Of a DNA stretch of 64,000 bases, positions 17,126-26,363 are shown piece after piece. The notes under the pieces are model-generated. The model was not told the DNA's origin, searched no databases, and saw nothing but the letters and a program-made list of their open reading frames with translations. The first letter of the stretch is position 1; each line of letters starts with the position of its first letter. Origin of the DNA: Roseiarcus sp963761435 (GTDB lineage: Bacteria; Pseudomonadota; Alphaproteobacteria; Rhizobiales; Beijerinckiaceae); contig CAVXHJ010000001.1 in NCBI GenBank assembly GCA_963761435.1, forward strand, positions 1 through 64,000, given 5' to 3'. Made by a program: the position numbers and the translations under genes.

Positions 17126-17154
17126 TTGACAGGTTCCTGCCCCGGTCCCTAACT
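17126..17154 (+). promoter_or_regulatory. Candidate sigma-70 type promoter of tkt
   Basis: A perfect TTGACA -35 (17126-17131) is followed, after a 17-base spacer, by CTAACT (17149-17154) as a weak -10. The tkt start is 88 bases downstream. The divergent DUF4164-zapA operon starts 63 bases to the left. Confidence 0.45.
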
Positions 17155-17241
17155 GAGGCGGCGCCGCCTGATCGAGGGCGGTCCCACGGCCTGCGACCGG
17201 GAAAGCGGGGAGGCGGCGCCGATATATTGAAGGAGGGCCCG

Positions 17242-19236
17242 ATGGTTGCGAGCGTGACTCATGACGCGATGGCGAACGCCATACGCTTTCTCTCCCTCGA
17301 CGCGGTGGAGAAGGCCAAGAGCGGCCACCCGGGCCTGCCGATGGGCATGGCCGACGTTGCGACAGTTCTCTGGCGTGACGTCCTGAAGTTCGACTCAGCA
17401 GACGCGCATTGGCCCGATCGCGACAGGTTCGTGCTGTCCGGAGGTCACGGCTGCATGCTGCTCTACAGCCTGCTCTATCTGACCGGAGTCGGCGGCGACA
17501 AGGCAATCAGCATCGACGACATCAAGCAGTTCCGGCAGGTCGGGTCGAGGACGCCGGGGCATCCCGAATACTGGTGCGCGCCAGGGGTCGAGACAACGAC
17601 CGGCCCGCTCGGGCAGGGGATTTCGACCGCGGTCGGCATGGCCATCGCTGAGCGGATGCTGGCGGCGCGCTTCCCCACCGTCGTCGACCACCATACTTAT
17701 GTGATCGCTTCGGACGGCGATTTGATGGAGGGCGTGAGCCAGGAGGCGATCGGCATCGCGGGCCATCTCAAACTCTCGAAGCTGATCGTGCTTTGGGACA
17801 ATAACGGGATCTCGATCGACGGGCAGATCCCTGTCCTCGCCGACAATATCGACCAGGTCGCCCGCTTCCAATCGGCCGGTTGGAGTTCGGTCCACATCGA
17901 CGGTCACGACCCGAAGGCAGTCCTCGATGCGATCCATGCGGCGCAGAAGTCCGACCGGCCAACGATGATCGCCTGCAAGACGACGATCGGCTTTGGCCTG
18001 CCAACCCACGCGGGAACCCAGAAGGCGCACAGCGACGCGCAGGGGGCCTCCGAGGTGGCCGGCGCGCGCAAGGCGCTGAACTGGCCATATGATCCGTTCG
18101 TCATCCCGGACGAAATCCTGGCGGCGTGGCGCGCGGTCGGGCCGAAGGGGAAAACCAAGAGCGACCAATGGCGTGCTGCGCTCGCCGCGCTCCCGCCCGA
18201 CCAGCGCGCGGAGTTCGAGCGGCGCCAGCGGGGCGAACTGCCGAAGGACCTCGACAAGGTCATCGACGCCTATAAGCGCAAGCTCGCCGACGAGAAACCG
18301 GAACTCGCGACCCGCAAGGCGGGCCAGGCGGCGCTCGATGTGATCGGGGCTGCCTTGCCCGAACTCATCACGAGCTCAGCCGATCTGACGCCGTCCAACA
18401 ACACCAAGTTCAAGGACGAGCAGGAAATCAGGCCCGACGACTTCTCCGGCCGCTATATCCACTTCGGCATTCGCGAGCACGGCATGGCGGCGGCGTGCAA
18501 CGGCATCGCCGTGCACGGCGGCTTCATCCCATCTGGGGCGTCGTTCTTCTGCTTCACCGATTATTGCCGCCCCTCGCTCAGGATCGCGGCGCTGATGAAA
18601 ATACGGGTGACGCATGTGTTCACCCACAACTCGATCGGCCTTGGCGAGGACGGCCCCACCCATCAGCCCGTCGAGCATCTGGCGGCGATGCGAGCGATGC
18701 CGAATTTCTATATCTGGCGGCCCGCCGACAGCGTCGAGACCGTCGAGTGCTGGCAGGCGGCGCTCAAGCGCGAGCATTCGCCTTCGATCTTGGCCTTGAC
18801 CCGCCAGGGACTGCCGGCGCTCAGGACCAAGCATGTGGAGGAAAACTTGTGCGCGCGCGGCGCCTATGAGATTTCGCCGGCTTCGGGCGACGCCCAGGTG
18901 TCGATCTTCTCCTCGGGGTCGGAGGTATCCCTCGCGGTGGCCGCGCAGGCGCAACTGAAGACGAAGGGAGTCGCCGCCCGAGTCGTGTCGATACCCTGCT
19001 TCCCGGCGTTCTTCGAGCAGCCGGAGGACTACCGCCGCTCGGTGATCGGCACGGCCAAGGTCAAGGTTGGCGTCGAGGCGGCGGTGAGGTTCGGCTGGGA
19101 CGCGATCATCGGCGACGGGCCTTTCATCGGGATGCACAGCTTTGGCGAAAGCGGGCCGTACAAGGCGGTGTTTCAGCATTTCGGCATCACCCCCGAGGCG
19201 GTGGTGGAGGCGGCGCTCACCCGTCTCAAGGCATGA
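17242..19236 (+). CDS. tkt: Transketolase
   Basis: A 664-residue transketolase that moves two-carbon units between sugar phosphates with thiamine diphosphate, in the pentose phosphate and Calvin cycles. Visible are GHPGLPMGMAD near the N-terminus, the ThDP/Mg site SDGDLMEGVSQEA, the pyrimidine-binding region with GIREHGMAAA, and the substrate loop GLGEDGPTHQP. The ATG at 17242 has AAGGAGGG directly upstream; an earlier TTG at 17227 lies before that ribosome site. It heads the tkt, methyltransferase, gap, pgk series. No fbaA gene follows pgk here, unlike many relatives. Confidence 0.97.
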   Translation: MVASVTHDAMANAIRFLSLDAVEKAKSGHPGLPMGMADVATVLWRDVLKFDSADAHWPDRDRFVLSGGHGCMLLYSLLYLTGVGGDKAISIDDIKQFRQVGSRTPGHPEYWCAPGVETTTGPLGQGISTAVGMAIAERMLAARFPTVVDHHTYVIASDGDLMEGVSQEAIGIAGHLKLSKLIVLWDNNGISIDGQIPVLADNIDQVARFQSAGWSSVHIDGHDPKAVLDAIHAAQKSDRPTMIACKTTIGFGLPTHAGTQKAHSDAQGASEVAGARKALNWPYDPFVIPDEILAAWRAVGPKGKTKSDQWRAALAALPPDQRAEFERRQRGELPKDLDKVIDAYKRKLADEKPELATRKAGQAALDVIGAALPELITSSADLTPSNNTKFKDEQEIRPDDFSGRYIHFGIREHGMAAACNGIAVHGGFIPSGASFFCFTDYCRPSLRIAALMKIRVTHVFTHNSIGLGEDGPTHQPVEHLAAMRAMPNFYIWRPADSVETVECWQAALKREHSPSILALTRQGLPALRTKHVEENLCARGAYEISPASGDAQVSIFSSGSEVSLAVAAQAQLKTKGVAARVVSIPCFPAFFEQPEDYRRSVIGTAKVKVGVEAAVRFGWDAIIGDGPFIGMHSFGESGPYKAVFQHFGITPEAVVEAALTRLKA

Positions 19237-19257
19237 GCGCGCCCGCACGTAGGCGCC

Positions 19258-19295
19258 GCCCGGCGCGGGTTTCCGCCCGCGGGCTGGCGTTATTT
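19258..19295 (+). terminator. Rho-independent terminator candidate after tkt
   Basis: A GC stem, CGCGGG (19264-19269) with CCCGCG (19276-19281), is extended by GCC/GGC across a bulge. It is followed by the T-rich run TTATTTT (19289-19295). It lies 22 bases past the tkt stop and just before the methyltransferase start. Confidence 0.6.
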
Positions 19296-19310
19296 TAGAG
19301 GAGCCGGAGC

Positions 19311-20124
19311 TTGGTCAGTCGGATCGGGGCCGCGCCGCACTCATACGCGATTGCCGGCGGCGAGGACGGAAAGCGCCGGCTCGACCTTCTCTCCGACATT
19401 ATGCGCGCGACGACCCTGCGGCTCCTCGAAGACGCTGGGCTTAAGCGGGGCGACCGGGTCCTCGACGTCGGCTGCGGCGGCGGTCACGTCGCGCTGGATA
19501 TGGCGCGGATCGTCGGATCCAAGGGTCACGTTCTCGGCATCGACTTCGATCCGCATGTGCTCGAGCTTGCGCGCGAGGACGCGCGGAAGGCCGGCGCCCG
19601 GACGGTCGAATTCGAGACCGCCGACGCGCATACGTTCGACGGCGGCCCATTCTCTTTCATCCACGCGCGCTTCCTGCTTTCGCACGTCAGCGAGCCGGAC
19701 GCGGTGTTCGGCCGGCTGAAGGCGATGCTCGCGCCCGGCGGACGGATCGCGGTCGAGGACATCGACATGTCCGGCGCCTATTGCTTTCCGTCCGACGCGG
19801 CGCAGGACCGGTACCAGGCGCTCTATACCGAGGCGGTGCGGCGCGGCGGAGGCGACGCCAACCTCGGCCGCCGGCTGCCTGCGGTCGCGCTCGCGGCCGG
19901 GCTTCAGGCGCGCTGGCGGGTGTACCAACCTGTCCACGCCGCCGGGCCCGAGAAGCGCTTGACCGCCGTCACGATGGACATGATCCGCGGATCGCTGCTG
20001 CGCTACGGTCTCGCGGAGGTAGCCGAGATCGAACTCGGTCACGCAAAGGCTCGAGGCGTTCGCTCGGGACCCCTCGACGCTGGTCGCGCTTCCCCGGATG
20101 GCCCAGGTTTGGGCGGTCGCCTAG
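19311..20124 (+). pseudogene. Class I SAM-dependent methyltransferase, frameshifted near C-terminus
   Basis: A methyltransferase of about 270 residues. It has motif I DVGCGGGH (about residues 51-58), GIDFDPHVL after the second strand, and PGGRIAVEDID at motif III. It starts with TTG at 19311 behind GAGGAGCC. The frame is normal to about 20040, then ends in a low-complexity Gly/Arg tail that is not family-like. A neighbouring frame instead reads LEAFARDPSTLVALPRMAQ and stops at 20122-20124, which is the usual end for this family. A single-base indel at about 20035-20055 is therefore likely. The substrate is unknown, and it sits between two central-carbon genes without an obvious link. Confidence 0.7.
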
Positions 20125-20251
20125 GGCGACGTCACCGGCTTCGATTCGCCTAGACTTTCGAATGAGGATCGGACATTAAGCGCACCTTCAGCGCTTGAAT
20201 TGCGAACGTCGGCCGCCGCGCGGCTGGCCGGGCGTGAGAGGAGATTTTGCG

Positions 20252-21265
20252 ATGGTTGCGAAGGTAGCGATCAATGGCTTCGGCCGGATCGGGCGGCTGG
20301 TGCTGCGGGGAATCCTGGAATCGGGCCGCAAGGACATCGAGGTCGTCGCGATCAACGATCTGGGCCCAATCGAAACCAACGCTCATCTTTTGCGCTTCGA
20401 CAGCGTCCACGGGCGCTTTCCCCATAAGGTCGGGGTCGAGGGCGATACGCTGATCATCGACGGCCACAAGATCAAGGTCACGGCAATCAAGGATCCGGCC
20501 GAGCTGCCGCACAAGGCGCTGGGGGTGGCCGTCGCGCTCGAATGCACGGGGATCTTCACCGCCCGCGAGAAGGCGGCGGCCCACCTCAAGGCGGGCGCGA
20601 AGCGGGTGCTCATTTCAGCCCCGGCGGAAGGCGCCGATCTCACCGTCGTCTATGGCGTCAACAACGACAAGCTGACCAAGGAGCACCTCATCGTCTCGAA
20701 CGCTTCCTGCACGACGAACTGTCTCGTGCCGGTCGTGAAAGTGCTCAACGACACCATTGGCGTCGACCACGGCTTCATGACCACCATCCATTCCTACACC
20801 GGCGATCAGCCGACCCTCGACACGCTGCACAAGGACCTCTATCGCGCCCGCGGGGCGGCTTTGTCGATGATCCCCACCACGACCGGGGCGGCGAAAGCGG
20901 TCGGCCTCGTGCTGCCGGAGCTCAAAGGCAAGCTTGACGGTTCGTCGATCCGAGTGCCGACCCCGAATGTTTCGGTAGTCGACCTCAAGTTCGTCGCCAA
21001 GCGCGACACCAACAAGGACGAGATCAACAACGCGATCAAGGCGACCGCGGACGGCAATGGGCCGCTCAAGGGCATCCTCGGCTATACCGATGAGCCCAAC
21101 GTCTCGAGCGACTTCAACCACGACGACCGGTCGTCGATCTTCGCTCTGGACCAGACCAAGGTGATCGACGGCAATTTCGTCCGGGTGCTCTCCTGGTACG
21201 ACAACGAATGGGGCTTCTCCAACCGCATGGCCGATACCGCGGTCGCGATGGCGAAGCTGATCTGA
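20252..21265 (+). CDS. gap: Glyceraldehyde-3-phosphate dehydrogenase
   Basis: A 337-residue type I GAPDH, which converts glyceraldehyde 3-phosphate to 1,3-bisphosphoglycerate with NAD(P)+ and phosphate. It shows INGFGRIGR at residues 6-14, the catalytic SNASCTTNC with the nucleophilic Cys, HSYTGDQ, and the C-terminal SWYDNEWGFSNRM. The ATG at 20252 has GAGAGGAG upstream; the open frame back to 20195 is not needed. It is followed by pgk after a 153-base gap with hairpins. Its product is the substrate family used by FkbH-type enzymes. Confidence 0.97.
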   Translation: MVAKVAINGFGRIGRLVLRGILESGRKDIEVVAINDLGPIETNAHLLRFDSVHGRFPHKVGVEGDTLIIDGHKIKVTAIKDPAELPHKALGVAVALECTGIFTAREKAAAHLKAGAKRVLISAPAEGADLTVVYGVNNDKLTKEHLIVSNASCTTNCLVPVVKVLNDTIGVDHGFMTTIHSYTGDQPTLDTLHKDLYRARGAALSMIPTTTGAAKAVGLVLPELKGKLDGSSIRVPTPNVSVVDLKFVAKRDTNKDEINNAIKATADGNGPLKGILGYTDEPNVSSDFNHDDRSSIFALDQTKVIDGNFVRVLSWYDNEWGFSNRMADTAVAMAKLI

Positions 21266-21294
21266 GAAGTCGAGACCCCGCCCCCATTCTGAAG

Positions 21295-21311
21295 GCGAGG
21301 CGAAGCCTCGC
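21295..21311 (+). terminator. Perfect short hairpin after gap
   Basis: GCGAGGC (21295-21301) and GCCTCGC (21305-21311) form a perfect 7-base stem with a GAA loop 30 bases after the gap stop. There is no T-run, so it may be an attenuator or an mRNA-stabilising structure between gap and pgk rather than a full terminator. Confidence 0.5.
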
Positions 21312-21359
21312 GTCTTGGAGGATGATTCTGAGGGTCCGCCGACCCGGCGCTCACGCGAG

Positions 21360-21384
21360 CATCCTTCGAGGCCGCTTCAGGATG
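21360..21384 (+). repeat. REP-like intergenic palindrome between gap and pgk
   Basis: CATCCT (21360-21365) and AGGATG (21379-21384) flank TCGAGGCCGCTTC. Intergenic elements with a CATCCTTCGAG ... CAGGATGAG pattern are common dispersed palindromes in Hyphomicrobiales genomes. Only this copy is in the window. A partly similar GAGGATGATTCTGAGG lies just before it (about 21318-21333). Confidence 0.5.
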
Positions 21385-21418
21385 AGGGAAGTTGGAGTCA
21401 TTTCTTGAGGCGCTGACC

Positions 21419-22619
21419 ATGACCAAGCCGTTCCGCACCCTCGATGACGCCGACGTCGCCGGCAAGCGCGTGCTTCTGCGCGTCGACCTCAACGTTCCGA
21501 CCGAGAACGGCCGCGTCACCGACAAGACACGCATCGAGCGTGTCGCGGAGACAATGAAGGAGATCGCCGACAAGGGCGGCAAGGTCATCCTGCTCGCTCA
21601 TTTCGGGCGCCCAAAGGGCGGTCCGGACGAAGCCAATTCGCTGCGGCCGGTCGCGGAAGCGGTCGCCGAGGTCATCGGTCGGCCGGTTGGCTTCGTCGGC
21701 GACTGCATAGGCGAAATGGCCGCCGACGCCATCGGGACGATGCGGAACGGCGACATTCTCGCTCCTCGAAAACACCCGCTTCCATAAGGGTGAGGAAAAG
21801 AACGATCCAGCTCATGTCGACGAGCTCGCCAAGCTCGGCGACATCTACGTCAACGACGCGTTCTCCGCCGCCCACCGCGCCCACGCCTCGACCGAGGGGC
21901 TCGCGCGGAAACTGCCGGCCCACGCCGGGCGGGCGATGCAGAAGGAGCTCGAGGCTTTGTCGCTTGCGCTCGGCAATCCGGAGCGGCCGGTTGCGGCGAT
22001 CGTCGGCGGGGCCAAGGTGTCGACGAAGCTCGAATTGCTCGGCAACCTCGTTAACAAGGTCGATATCCTCATCATCGGCGGCGGGATGGCGAACACCTTC
22101 CTGTTCGCCCAAGGCAAGGGGATCGGCAAGTCGCTGTGCGAGAAGGATCTCGCCGACACCGCGCGTTCGATCGTGGCGGCGGCGGCCAAGGCCAAGTGCC
22201 GAATATTGCTGCCGGTCGACGCGACGGTGGCCAAGGAGCTCAAGGCTCATACTCACGCGCATGTCGTCGACATCGACCATGTTCCCGAGAATGAGATGAT
22301 CCTCGACATTGGTCCGAAGTCGATCGCCGCCGTCGCGGACGTCCTGAACGGGATCAAGACGCTGGTGTGGAACGGCCCGTTTGGCGCCTTCGAGACGCCG
22401 CCCTTCGACACGGCCACGATGGCGATCGCCAAAACCGCCGCGTCGCTGACGAAAGCGGGCAAATTGAAGTCGGTGGCTGGCGGCGGCGACACAGTCGCCG
22501 CGCTCAACGACGCCAAGGTCGCCGACGACTTCACCTACGTCTCGGCCGCAGGCGGCGCCTTCCTCGAATGGATGGAAGGCAAGGCGCTGCCGGGCGTCGA
22601 GGCGCTGAGGATGAAGTAG
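21419..22619 (+). pseudogene. pgk: Phosphoglycerate kinase, split by one frameshift
   Basis: Phosphoglycerate kinase of about 400 residues. Frame one begins at ATG 21419 with TLDDADVAGKRVLLRVDLN and LAHFGRPKGG. Near 21755-21765 the frame changes: the expected DILLLENTRFHKGEE is spread over two frames because of one extra base in CTCGCTCCTCG. It then continues to 22619 with VGGAKVSTK, IGGGMANTF and the nucleotide loop VAGGGDTVAAL. pgk is required for glycolysis, gluconeogenesis and the Calvin cycle, and everything outside the break is well conserved. The break is therefore most likely an assembly error. Confidence 0.92.
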
Positions 22620-22632
22620 AGGCCGGCGCCGG

Positions 22633-23439
22633 TCAGGGCGCGAGCAACCGCTCGGCCGCCTTACGCACCCTGAGCGCAACCGCCTCGGGGCCCACGACAG
22701 CGCTCAGGGACGTCATCGGCACTTCCAGCGCTAGCGGGATATCGCGCGGCATGTGGGTCAGAATATTCTTGATATCAATGCCGCCCTCGCCGGGCGGCAG
22801 CCGCTCCATGCGCGCCGTGTGCAGAAGCTCTTCGGTCGTGTAGCTCCCCCGCACCGGAGCGTCGGATACGTGGACGAAGGGCAGTCGCGCCGGAGGAATG
22901 CGATCGAGCTCGTCAAGCCGGCTGGCTGACCGGTTGAAGTGAAGCGTGTCCACCAGAATTCCGAGTTCGGTCCGTTGCGCCGCGTCCACTATCCTCAGCG
23001 CGGAGGCGAGATCCGGGACTTCCGTCCACGGAAAGAACTCCAGGACGGCGCGAAGTCCGTGACGTGAGGCCAGGTCGCTGATCGCGGCCAATCGATCAGC
23101 CAAGCGCGCCAAGTTGGAATCGTAAGGAGACGTAATCACGTATCTCGCACCCAGCTCCGCGCCTGCGGCAAGAAAGGGCTCGAGCGAGGCGACGTCGATA
23201 TCGGGGGTGATCCTGACGAGCTCGATGTCGAGCACCCCGATTCCGGTGGCCGCCATCGCGGTCTTGGTGGCCCGCATCATTGGCTTATCGTCCATCAGAG
23301 GATAGCCCGGCGTCGTCTCCGCCCCGCGGATCAAACGGAGCCCCACTGTCTGGTATCCAGTGCGTGCGGCCACCTCGACCACCTCTGGAGGCGCCAGGCC
23401 CAGCACCGTCAGGTGCGCGAGCGAGAATCTAGCCGTCAA
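22633..23439 (-). CDS. Sugar phosphate isomerase/epimerase-like TIM-barrel protein
   Basis: A 268-residue protein of the xylose-isomerase-like TIM-barrel family (AP_endonuc_2 fold). Metal-site features are LEFFPWTEV, LVDTLHFNRS, FVHVSDAP and the closing ALEVP. Members isomerise sugars, inosose or ketoacids and usually bind Mn/Mg. It starts with TTG at 23439. It lies tail-to-tail with pgk and 42 bases downstream of the thioesterase gene on the same strand. The substrate is unknown. Confidence 0.82.
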   Translation of the reverse strand: MTARFSLAHLTVLGLAPPEVVEVAARTGYQTVGLRLIRGAETTPGYPLMDDKPMMRATKTAMAATGIGVLDIELVRITPDIDVASLEPFLAAGAELGARYVITSPYDSNLARLADRLAAISDLASRHGLRAVLEFFPWTEVPDLASALRIVDAAQRTELGILVDTLHFNRSASRLDELDRIPPARLPFVHVSDAPVRGSYTTEELLHTARMERLPPGEGGIDIKNILTHMPRDIPLALEVPMTSLSAVVGPEAVALRVRKAAERLLAP

Positions 23440-23480
23440 AGCCGCCTTCCTCCACGTCCTGCGAGCGAATGCTCTTGAAC

Positions 23481-24275
23481 CTACGGCGAGCGCCGCCTGA
23501 CCGCGAGGCTTTGCGTCGCCCGGCCGATCAGGCCTCTTTCGTCATAGAGAGCGGACTCGGCCAGTCCGCAACCGTTGCCCCCGAAGAGGCTCCGCGCCTC
23601 GAGGCAAATCCACTCGCCTTCCGGGCGGCGGAAGAGGTTGATCGTCAGATCGCAGTTGACGAAGACATATTTGCCGAAGTCCAGCACGGCGCTGACGCCG
23701 TTTCCCGAGTCTGCTGCGACCGCGACGCGCTGATAGGGGCTTGGCGTCTCGCCTTCGATCAGCGGATGCTTCATCCGGAACCAGGCGGCGCAGGGCCCGT
23801 TGAAGAACTTTCCTTCAGCGATCCGGTTCTCGACCAGGTTCGCATAGCCGATTTGAGCGCCAGGGAAGGGAAAACCGACCGCCGCGCTTTTGTCCCAGGC
23901 TTTGGGCGCTTGCGGAGGAGGATGGCCCAGCGTGGCGGTTGGAATCGGCAAGTCGTCCTCACGCTGCATGAGAGCGGTGAAGCGAGCGATCTCCTTGTCC
24001 CCCGCGACAAGGCGGCCCGAATAGTGGCCCGCGTTGCGGCCGAGATAATCTTGCTTCGTTTCCACTCGGCAGTCGCCGATCGGCGCAGGTCTGAGCAGAT
24101 TGACGGTGAGCCGCCCCAGATGGGTCATGCCCTCGTTGGCGGCCGCGCGCTCGATCGCCCGCGAGATCAGCGCCGAGGGCGGACCCGCGTGCTGATGGTC
24201 GGGATGCCATGGGCCGCGGGTAAGGGCGCTCGCGCGAAAGACGCCCTCCTTAAATTCGCTATAGGCTGCGTCCAT
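23481..24275 (-). CDS. TesB-like acyl-CoA thioesterase (double hotdog)
   Basis: A 264-residue protein with two hotdog-like halves. The first has the WHPDHQHAGPPSALISRAIE helix-strand pattern and the second SLFGGNGCGLAESALYDERG, as in the thioesterase-like superfamily near TesB. It hydrolyses acyl-CoA of unknown chain length. I choose the ATG at 24275 (MDAAYSEFKEGVF); an ATG at 24338 would add 21 charged residues without family similarity. Confidence 0.8.
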   Translation of the reverse strand: MDAAYSEFKEGVFRASALTRGPWHPDHQHAGPPSALISRAIERAAANEGMTHLGRLTVNLLRPAPIGDCRVETKQDYLGRNAGHYSGRLVAGDKEIARFTALMQREDDLPIPTATLGHPPPQAPKAWDKSAAVGFPFPGAQIGYANLVENRIAEGKFFNGPCAAWFRMKHPLIEGETPSPYQRVAVAADSGNGVSAVLDFGKYVFVNCDLTINLFRRPEGEWICLEARSLFGGNGCGLAESALYDERGLIGRATQSLAVRRRSP

Positions 24276-24418
24276 CAGAAGCCTCCGCTCTCGCCCTCGC
24301 TCGCCGCCGTCGAGTTCTGCGCTCGAAGGACGTTCCAAGCAGGATGGTTCTTATCTAAACTAATATCGTTATGAGTAGGATCAATGACCCGTGACGGCCA
24401 ACGTGCGAGACGATCCTG

Positions 24419-25102
24419 ATGAGGGGCGCAGCGCTCGAGAGTGTATCTTCCGCGATCGAGCGCGCCGGCTTCGTAGCGCGCGGCGCGCTGCGGCTCGACG
24501 ATCACGAGCGGGTCGGCGACCTGACCGGGGTTCACACAATCGTGCTCGCCGGTTTCGCGGGCCGTGACGGCTGGGGCGCCTTCAAGGCCAGCGCCGAGGC
24601 GGGGGACGGCTTGGATCATCCTCTCGACCGCTGGAGCGGGCGCGTTATCGCAACTCTGGCGCGAGAGCTTGACGCGAACGCGTTCTTCCCCTTCGGCGGG
24701 CCGCCGTTCTGGCCCTTCCAGCAATGGGCGCGCCGCGCGGAGGCCGTGCACCCATCGCCAATCGGCCTCCTCATCCATCCGCGGTACGGACTCTGGCACA
24801 GCTACCGCGGGGCGCTCGGGTTCCGCGAAGCGCTCGACTTTCCGGAACCCGCGGCGGCGCCAAGTCCGTGCGAGTCCTGCGAGGGACGCTGGTGCCTGAA
24901 AACATGTCCCGTCGGCGCGTTTTCAGCCGCCCGCTACGATGTCGCCGCTTGCGCCGGCCACCTGAGAAGCCTGGCCGGAGCCGACTGCATTCGTTTGGGG
25001 TGCAAGGCGCGGCGCTCCTGCCCGGTCGGCGCCGAACACGCCTATGGCGAGGAGCAGGCGGCTTTCACCATGCGGGCATTCTTGCGCGGGCAGGGCAGTT
25101 GA
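24419..25102 (+). CDS. 4Fe-4S protein related to epoxyqueuosine reductase QueG
   Basis: A 227-residue protein with the cluster motif CESCEGRWCLKTCPVGA (C-x2-C-x4-C-x3-C-P, about residues 154-170). Further cysteines follow in CIRLGCKARRSCPVG. The N-terminal part (RGALRLDDHERV and FPFGGPPFWPFQQW) resembles the shorter ferredoxin-like QueG relatives of Hyphomicrobiales. It lacks the full QueG cobalamin-binding length (over 350 residues), so it is unlikely to be the tRNA-modifying enzyme itself. It starts at ATG 24419. Confidence 0.75.
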   Translation: MRGAALESVSSAIERAGFVARGALRLDDHERVGDLTGVHTIVLAGFAGRDGWGAFKASAEAGDGLDHPLDRWSGRVIATLARELDANAFFPFGGPPFWPFQQWARRAEAVHPSPIGLLIHPRYGLWHSYRGALGFREALDFPEPAAAPSPCESCEGRWCLKTCPVGAFSAARYDVAACAGHLRSLAGADCIRLGCKARRSCPVGAEHAYGEEQAAFTMRAFLRGQGS

Positions 25103-25366
25103 GGACGGGCCGGATGGACAGATTCCCCACCGGTCACGCCGCTCCGCAACGCGAACAGGCGGCGAACCTCTCCGCCTCAAGAGCGCAATGTCTCTTCTGG
25201 TCGGAGGGCCTGAATCCCGTTGAGGCGATTCGGACCCGCCACCTCGCGTTCAATCGACGCCACCCCCAAACTGTCTTGCTCACGGTTGCGAAAAACCCGC
25301 GAACACAATAGCAAGTGAACCCGCAGGGCCGGAGTCGCCGTCCTTTCGAGGACCGCCGGCCGTCTC

Positions 25367-26236
25367 ATGAAGTTCCTCAGGATTTTGCGTCTTCGCGTTG
25401 AACTTGCAGCGCTCTGGGCGGCGATTGGCATGGCGCGCGCCATGCCTGTGCAGACGGCTTCATGGCTCTCTGGAAACCTCTGGCGCCTCATCGCCCCGCA
25501 TCTGGGTCGACAGAAGCGCGCCCTCGCGAATCTTGAATTGGCGTTCCCCGAAAAGTCCCCGGGCGAGCGTAAGGCGATCGCCGCCGCAATGTGGGAGAAT
25601 CTTGGGCGAACCTTTGCTGAGAGCCTGCACATCAAGGCGCTAACGAAGGGCAACCGCATCGTCTTCGAGCCAGCGGAAGGTTTCGACGAAGCGGCGCGTG
25701 GACCGAAGCCCTTCATTGTCTGCGGACTTCATCTGGGAAACTGGGAGATCTTGGCGCACGGCGGCCCGCGGCTCGGTGTTTCCCTTATCGGCGTCTATCA
25801 GCGCCTATCCAACCCTCATGTCGAAGCACTGCTGCGCAGCATGCGCGAGCCGCTCTACAAAGCAGGTTTGATGTCGAAGACTCCCATGACCGCGCGCGCC
25901 CTTTTGCGCGCCATCAAGGCTGGAGCCTGCCCATGCTTCCTTGCCGATCTTCGGGACGATCGAGGAGCGCTTGTCCCCTTCTTTGGCAAACCCGCACGTT
26001 CGAACGTCTTTCCCGCCCTCCTCGCTCGCACAATGGGCGTGCCGCTTTACGCCGGCGCCGCGTTTCGCCGTCCGGGCGCGCGTTTCAGCATCCGCATCGC
26101 GCCCATTTTTATGCCGCAGACGAGCGACAGAGCGGCGGATGCGCTTGCGGCGACGCAAACGCTGCAACTCCAGTACGAGGCTTTCATCCGCGAGGCCCCG
26201 GAGCAATGGATGTGGGCGCACAGGAAGTGGGACTAG
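25367..26236 (+). CDS. LpxL/HtrB-family lysophospholipid/lipid A acyltransferase
   Basis: A 289-residue acyltransferase of the LpxL/HtrB family, which adds secondary acyl chains to lipid A or related lipids at the inner membrane. It has a hydrophobic N-terminus (AALWAAIGMARAM), an NLELAFPE segment, the catalytic HX4E motif as HLGNWE (about residues 124-129), DLRDDRGALVPFFGK and the closing WMWAHRKW. The ATG start is at 25367. The 264 bases before it, after the Fe-S gene, hold no gene I can support. Confidence 0.88.
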   Translation: MKFLRILRLRVELAALWAAIGMARAMPVQTASWLSGNLWRLIAPHLGRQKRALANLELAFPEKSPGERKAIAAAMWENLGRTFAESLHIKALTKGNRIVFEPAEGFDEAARGPKPFIVCGLHLGNWEILAHGGPRLGVSLIGVYQRLSNPHVEALLRSMREPLYKAGLMSKTPMTARALLRAIKAGACPCFLADLRDDRGALVPFFGKPARSNVFPALLARTMGVPLYAGAAFRRPGARFSIRIAPIFMPQTSDRAADALAATQTLQLQYEAFIREAPEQWMWAHRKWD

Positions 26237-26363
26237 CCGCTATCACAACGCGGCGTCGGTCGCAGCCGCTGCCCGGGCCAGCTTCGAGGCGCGGCGGCCC
26301 CGGATTGTATGGACGCGGGACACCGGGCGCGGCGAGGCTGCGCGCCCAGACGGCCCGATAGCC

